From UBA4722 sp044221135 (GTDB lineage Bacteria; Pseudomonadota; Gammaproteobacteria; DSM-16500), in assembly GCA_044221135.1 (NCBI GenBank), contig JBGAPT010000013.1, positions 1 to 46,032 of the forward strand: a DNA stretch of 46,032 nt, written 5' to 3'. This document shows, piece by piece, positions 42,240 to 46,032 of the stretch (positions within the stretch are counted from its first letter, which is position 1; each line of letters opens with the position of its first letter). The notes under the pieces are model-generated. The model was not told where the DNA came from. It ran no database searches and saw nothing but the letters and a program-made list of their open reading frames with translations. The position numbers and the translations under genes are program-made.

Positions 42240-43348
42240 TTATCTTCAAAAAAATTTTTAACCTGATCAAACCAAGATCTTGATCGAGGACTGTGTTTAT
42301 TATCCGCAGATAACGTTTTCTCAAACTGTTGAAGCCATTCTTTTTGCTTTTGAGTTAGATTGATGGGTGTTTCAACAACAACCTTGCACATCATATCACC
42401 TGATGCACCGCCGTGTACTGGTGGCACCCCCATACCCTTTAATCTGAATACTTTGCCAGATTGTGTTTCATGAGGCACTTTTAATTTTACACGCCCATTT
42501 AAAGTTGGTACATCTAATTCACCACCTAGAGCAGCTGTCACAAAACTAATAGGGACTTCGCACTGTAAATTCACGCCATCACGTGTAAAGATTTCATGTG
42601 CTCGTACACTGATCTGCACATACAAATCGCCTGGCGCCCCACCTGGATCACCCGCTTCACCTTCGTTATTAAGACGTATTCTATCGCCTGTATCAACACC
42701 CGGTGGGATTTTAACAGATAATTTTTTAATTTGTTTATGACGGCCCTTGCCACGACAGGCAGAGCAAGGATCTTTAATAAGTTTCCCATGGCCACGACAA
42801 GTAGGACATGTTTGCTGTACTGAAAAGAAGCCTTGCTGCATGCGTACTTGCCCATAGCCATCGCAATCGCTACAGGTAATGGGTTTAGCCCCCTTACGTG
42901 CGCCACTACCGTTGCATTCAGGACAAGCAACGTGCGTAGGCACGCTGATTTCAACGGTATGACCAAATACAGCTTCAGCCAAGCTAATTTCCAGGTTACA
43001 CCGTAAATCAGCACCCCGCTGAGGACCGCTATGCCCACCCCCAAAAATATCGCCGAAAATATCACCGAAGATATCACCAAAATTCATACCGCCCATGCCA
43101 CCGCCACCGCTCCCGGCAAAACCACTCATACCTGCATGGCCATACTGATCATATAACGCTCGTTTCTGCCTATCCGCTAGCACTTCATACGCTTCTCGCG
43201 CCTCTTTAAAGTGTTCTTCAGACACCTTATTGTCAGGATTGCGATCAGGATGGTGTTTCATGGCGAGGCGACGGAAAGCTTTTTTGATTTCTTCGTCGCT
43301 GGCATCGCGGGAAAGACCGAGTACATCGTAGTAGTCACGTTTTGACAT
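42230..43348 (-). CDS. dnaJ: chaperone DnaJ
   Basis: DnaJ, 372 residues, full co-chaperone of DnaK. The J domain has the HPD motif at 33-35, a Gly/Phe-rich linker with an unusual GDIFGDIFGDIFGGG repeat (91-105), and four zinc motifs CPECNGSG (142), CSDCDGYG (159), CPTCRGHG (181) and CSACRGKG (195). The C-terminal domains end FFEDKYL. The last Tyr-Leu-stop is encoded by the end of the 180-bp palindrome, so the natural tail may have been changed by its insertion. It lies 227 bases after dnaK. Confidence 0.97.
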   Translation of the reverse strand: MSKRDYYDVLGLSRDASDEEIKKAFRRLAMKHHPDRNPDNKVSEEHFKEAREAYEVLADRQKRALYDQYGHAGMSGFAGSGGGGMGGMNFGDIFGDIFGDIFGGGHSGPQRGADLRCNLEISLAEAVFGHTVEISVPTHVACPECNGSGARKGAKPITCSDCDGYGQVRMQQGFFSVQQTCPTCRGHGKLIKDPCSACRGKGRHKQIKKLSVKIPPGVDTGDRIRLNNEGEAGDPGGAPGDLYVQISVRAHEIFTRDGVNLQCEVPISFVTAALGGELDVPTLNGRVKLKVPHETQSGKVFRLKGMGVPPVHGGASGDMMCKVVVETPINLTQKQKEWLQQFEKTLSADNKHSPRSRSWFDQVKNFFEDKYL

Positions 43349-43527
43349 AATAGAATAAACCTAATTAAAAAATGACGAGATCGTATCTGATATAATGTAA
43401 ATTAATTAATGTTATATCATTCACACATCCTTATCATGTCACTCCCGCACAGATATATGGGTATCTAGTAAATCGGTTTCACTAATGGACAGTGTATAGT
43501 TTTCGCAAAAGCGCTATTGATCGAGTC

Positions 43528-43554
43528 CCTTACCCCTCCGGGGGAAGGTAAAGC
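43528..43554 (-). terminator. imperfect hairpin after dnaK
   Basis: CCTTACCCC, TCCG loop and GGGGAAGGTAAAG form a GC-rich hairpin 22 bases beyond the dnaK stop. It may attenuate read-through into dnaJ. The rest of the 227-base gap (43349-43575) holds only a degenerate GTCACTCCCGC piece of the REP family near 43438. Confidence 0.45.
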
Positions 43555-43575
43555 TTGTCATAACAAAAATAATAG

Positions 43576-45519
43576 TTACTTCTTATCATCCTTCACTTCC
43601 TCAAACTCCGCATCCACAACAGTATCACTCTTAGGATCTGCATGTTCATGTGATTGCTGACCTTGCTGAGATTCACCTTGTCCTGGCTGTGCTTGTTGGC
43701 TCGCATGCAAATGCTCTGTCATTTTAGCTGAAGCATCAGTCAAGGCCTTAGTTTTTGCTTCAATCAAATCCTTATCACTTCCCTTGGCCGCTTCTTTTAA
43801 TGCGTCAATAGCCTGCTCAATAGTCTTACGTTCATCAGCAGATACTTTATCACCTGCTTCTTTCATTGACTTTGTTACACTGTGAATCATGTTATCTGCT
43901 TGGTTACGAACATTCACCAATTCATGGAACTTACGATCTTCAGCTACATTCGCTTCCGCATCTTTTACCATTTTTTTGATTTCATCTTCAGATAACCCGC
44001 TTGATGCTTTGATAACAATGGATTGCGCTTTACCTGTGGCTTTATCTTTGGCTGACACATGCAAAATACCATTCGCATCAATGTCAAAAGTCACTTCGAC
44101 CTGAGGCATACCACGTGGCGCAGGTGGGATATCCGTTAAATCAAACCGGCCTAACGATTTATTCGCTGAAGCAACCTCACGTTCACCTTGCAATACATGT
44201 ACAGTGACAGCCGTTTGGTTATCTGCTGCGGTAGAAAATACCTGATTCGCTTTAGTTGGAATCGTCGTATTTTTTTCGATAAGCTTGGTCATCACACCTC
44301 CCAAGGTTTCAATACCTAAGGAAAGCGGTGTCACATCCAGTAATAAGACATCTTTCACAGAACCCGATAATACAGCACCCTGAATAGCAGCACCCACTGC
44401 AACCGCTTCATCCGGATTCACATCGCGACGTGGTTCTTTATCAAATATTTTCTTCACCATTTCCTGCACAAGCGGCATACGCGTTTGGCCGCCCACTAAA
44501 ATCACATCTGCAATATCACTGACATTCACACCAGCATCTTTAATTGCAATTTTGCATGGCTCAACAGTACGTTCAATTAAATCTTCAACTAAAGATTCTA
44601 ATTTCGCGCGTGTCATCTTGATATTTAAATGCTTAGGCCCGCTTGCATCTGCTGTAATATAAGGAAGATTAATGTCTGTCTGCTGCGCAGAAGAAAGTTC
44701 AATCTTGGCCTTTTCGGCACCTTCTTTTAAACGCTGTAACGCTAATGGATCATTACGTAAATTGATACCTGACGTCTTTTTAAAATCATCAATCAAATAA
44801 TTCATGATACGTAAATCAAAATCTTCACCGCCTAAAAAGGTATCACCATTTGTTGATAACACTTCAAACTGATGCTCGCCATCTACTGCAGCGATTTCAA
44901 TAATAGAAATATCAAATGTACCACCACCCAAATCATAGACAGCAATTTTACGATCACCCGGTTTCTTATCCATACCAAATGCTAAAGCAGCTGCCGTAGG
45001 TTCATTGATAATACGCTTCACTTCCAGGCCCGCAATACGACCCGCATCTTTAGTAGCCTGACGTTGGGAGTCATTAAAATAAGCAGGAACAGTAATAACA
45101 GCCTCCGTCACCGGATGGCCAAGAAAATCTTCCGCTGTCTTTTTCATCTTCATGAGTACTTGAGCAGATACTTGTTGCGGCGCAACCTGCTTGCCATGTA
45201 CTTCCACCCATGCATCACCATTATCAGCACGTATAATTTTATAAGGTACAATTTCTTTATCTTTACGTACCACTTCTTCGTCAAAGCGCCGACCAATGAG
45301 ACGCTTTGCTGCATACACTGTATTAGCAGGATTAGTAACAGCTTGGCGTTTTGCAGGCTGTCCAACAATGATTTCATCATTGTCAAGGTAAGCAACCACG
45401 GAAGGTGTAGTGCGATCCCCTTCTGCATTCTCAATAACACGCACTTTGTCCCCGTCCATCACTGCAACACATGAATTCGTTGTACCTAAGTCAATACCAA
45501 TAATTGAATTAATTGCCAT
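43576..45519 (-). CDS. dnaK: chaperone DnaK (Hsp70)
   Basis: DnaK, 647 residues. The ATPase domain begins IGIDLGTTNSCVAVMDG, with VPAYFNDSQRQATKDAGRIA, the IAVYDLGGGTFDISI phosphate loop and ILVGGQTRMPLVQ. The linker VLLLDVTPLSLGIETLGG and substrate-binding domain follow, and the C-terminal lid ends in the typical acidic DAEFEEVKDDKK. A Gln/Gly-rich stretch (QQAQPGQGESQQGQQ) precedes it. Order grpE-dnaK-dnaJ; the leader carries the second copy of the two-hairpin repeat. Confidence 0.98.
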   Translation of the reverse strand: MAINSIIGIDLGTTNSCVAVMDGDKVRVIENAEGDRTTPSVVAYLDNDEIIVGQPAKRQAVTNPANTVYAAKRLIGRRFDEEVVRKDKEIVPYKIIRADNGDAWVEVHGKQVAPQQVSAQVLMKMKKTAEDFLGHPVTEAVITVPAYFNDSQRQATKDAGRIAGLEVKRIINEPTAAALAFGMDKKPGDRKIAVYDLGGGTFDISIIEIAAVDGEHQFEVLSTNGDTFLGGEDFDLRIMNYLIDDFKKTSGINLRNDPLALQRLKEGAEKAKIELSSAQQTDINLPYITADASGPKHLNIKMTRAKLESLVEDLIERTVEPCKIAIKDAGVNVSDIADVILVGGQTRMPLVQEMVKKIFDKEPRRDVNPDEAVAVGAAIQGAVLSGSVKDVLLLDVTPLSLGIETLGGVMTKLIEKNTTIPTKANQVFSTAADNQTAVTVHVLQGEREVASANKSLGRFDLTDIPPAPRGMPQVEVTFDIDANGILHVSAKDKATGKAQSIVIKASSGLSEDEIKKMVKDAEANVAEDRKFHELVNVRNQADNMIHSVTKSMKEAGDKVSADERKTIEQAIDALKEAAKGSDKDLIEAKTKALTDASAKMTEHLHASQQAQPGQGESQQGQQSHEHADPKSDTVVDAEFEEVKDDKK

Positions 45520-45562
45520 ATATTTTCTCCAAAAAAATCATTACAAACTTGAGTCTTACTAT

Positions 45563-45606
45563 TGCTACGCGTCAGCAAAGCTAGCGCTTGCATAATCCCC
45601 CCATCG
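45563..45606. repeat. diverged two-hairpin repeat upstream of dnaK
   Basis: TTGCTACGCGTCAGCAAAGC, then TAGCGCTTGCA and TCCCCCCATCG, align with the repeat at 7069-7118 (TCAGCAAAGCT and CTTGCA are shared); the G-rich half of the second hairpin is missing here. The 148-base gap between grpE and dnaK holds nothing else I recognise. Confidence 0.6.
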
Positions 45607-45667
45607 TATAGGATCGCGTCGTGTCAGCATAAATTTCAACATGGGGGCAGATATTCCCTTTTCAAGG

Positions 45668-46032
45668 TTATTTTGAAACAACAACCAATGCAGGCCTCAC
45701 TAAACGATTGTTCAAAAGATAACCCTTCTGGAGCACAGAAATCACAGTGCCAGGTTTAGCATCACAATCTACTTGCGTAGACACGGCTTGATGTAATTCA
45801 GGATTAAACGGTTGAGCCATCGGATCCACTTGCTGCACGCCAAATTTTTCCAACCCTGCATAAAACATTTTCAATGTAAGGCTCACACCATCTAACAAGC
45901 TACCCGCACCCGATTCTTCACCACTGTGTGTTGCGACAGCTCGTTCTAAGGTATCCACAATCGGTAACAGCTCAAGTACAAATTTTTCTAAGGCATATTT
46001 ATGCGCATTAGCCACATCGCGTTCTACCCGCC
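45668..46032 (-). CDS. grpE: nucleotide exchange factor GrpE (5' part outside window)
   Basis: The C-terminal 120 or so residues of GrpE, which releases ADP from DnaK. The frame is open to the window edge: an apparent GTG start at 46015 lies inside the coding sequence, since upstream codons read RVERDVANAHKYALEKF, a conserved GrpE segment. Other family segments are LLPIVDTLERAV, LTLKMFYAGLEKFGVQQVDP, FNPELHQAVSTQ and GYLLNNRLVRPALVVVSK, the C-terminal beta domain. It is first in the grpE-dnaK-dnaJ set. Confidence 0.96.
   Translation of the reverse strand, partial: RVERDVANAHKYALEKFVLELLPIVDTLERAVATHSGEESGAGSLLDGVSLTLKMFYAGLEKFGVQQVDPMAQPFNPELHQAVSTQVDCDAKPGTVISVLQKGYLLNNRLVRPALVVVSK

Noticed and set aside
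45668..46015. Complete small gene starting at GTG 46015
   Set aside because: The codons upstream continue the conserved GrpE sequence to the window edge, so it is the 3' part of grpE.

Overview
The window reads as chromosome of an AT-rich gammaproteobacterium, most probably of the Legionellales (Coxiella/Legionella/Aquicella side). The pointers are the greA-rlmE-ftsH-glmM and grpE-dnaK-dnaJ gene orders, dciA beside lpxC, a Coxiella-like O-antigen gene set (dTDP-rhamnose genes, Gmd, a sugar C-methyltransferase, GmhA, Wzm/Wzt), a secreted ecto-NTPDase of the kind known from Legionella, and a large cytosolic protein with a hidden kinase-like core. The lineage is inferred from gene content; no rRNA is present.

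Layout. 1-3.9 kb: two unrecognised proteins on the minus strand, the larger (868 aa) with kinase-type motifs. 4.1-5.6 kb: dciA (+) and lpxC (-), convergent. 5.7-13.0 kb: a minus-strand nucleotide-sugar block, rfbA-rfbC-rfbD-rfbB then galU, a GT-C membrane glycosyltransferase and ugd. 13.1-22.7 kb: glycosyltransferases on the plus strand interleaved with galE, a frameshifted polyprenyl-phosphate sugar-1-phosphate transferase, the O-antigen ABC exporter (wzm/wzt) and gmhA on the minus strand. 22.75-31.33 kb: a plus-strand cassette (manC, gmd, epimerase, glycosyltransferase, C-methyltransferase, SDR, FkbM methyltransferase) bounded by two copies of one long palindrome. 31.3-37.6 kb: glycosyltransferases, GtrA, two signal-peptide proteins (one a predicted beta-propeller) and the NTPDase. 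37.6-46.0 kb: housekeeping genes glmM, ftsH, rlmE, greA, dnaJ, dnaK and grpE (cut by the window edge), all on the minus strand.

How the genes fit together. GalU/Ugd/GalE and RfbABCD supply UDP-glucose, UDP-glucuronate, UDP-galactose and dTDP-L-rhamnose. ManC/Gmd supply GDP-4-keto-6-deoxymannose, which the cassette epimerase and C-methyltransferase could turn into a branched 6-deoxysugar of the virenose type. About six glycosyltransferases would build the chain on undecaprenyl phosphate, and Wzm/Wzt would export it for ligation to lipid A-core; LpxC commits lipid A synthesis. Three of these genes carry single-base frameshifts (four events, all at short base runs), while every housekeeping gene is intact. 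The pattern suggests LPS phase variation or decay, with assembly error as the alternative.

The window is also rich in palindromic repeats of at least five families: a hairpin REP pair, tandemly triplicated with a gene leader at 15.0-15.6 kb; two 140-144 bp palindromes whose arms differ by paired changes; a 180 bp MITE-like palindrome that supplies the dnaJ stop codon; a two-hairpin repeat upstream of ugd and dnaK; and a TCATCCTGA-type repeat.
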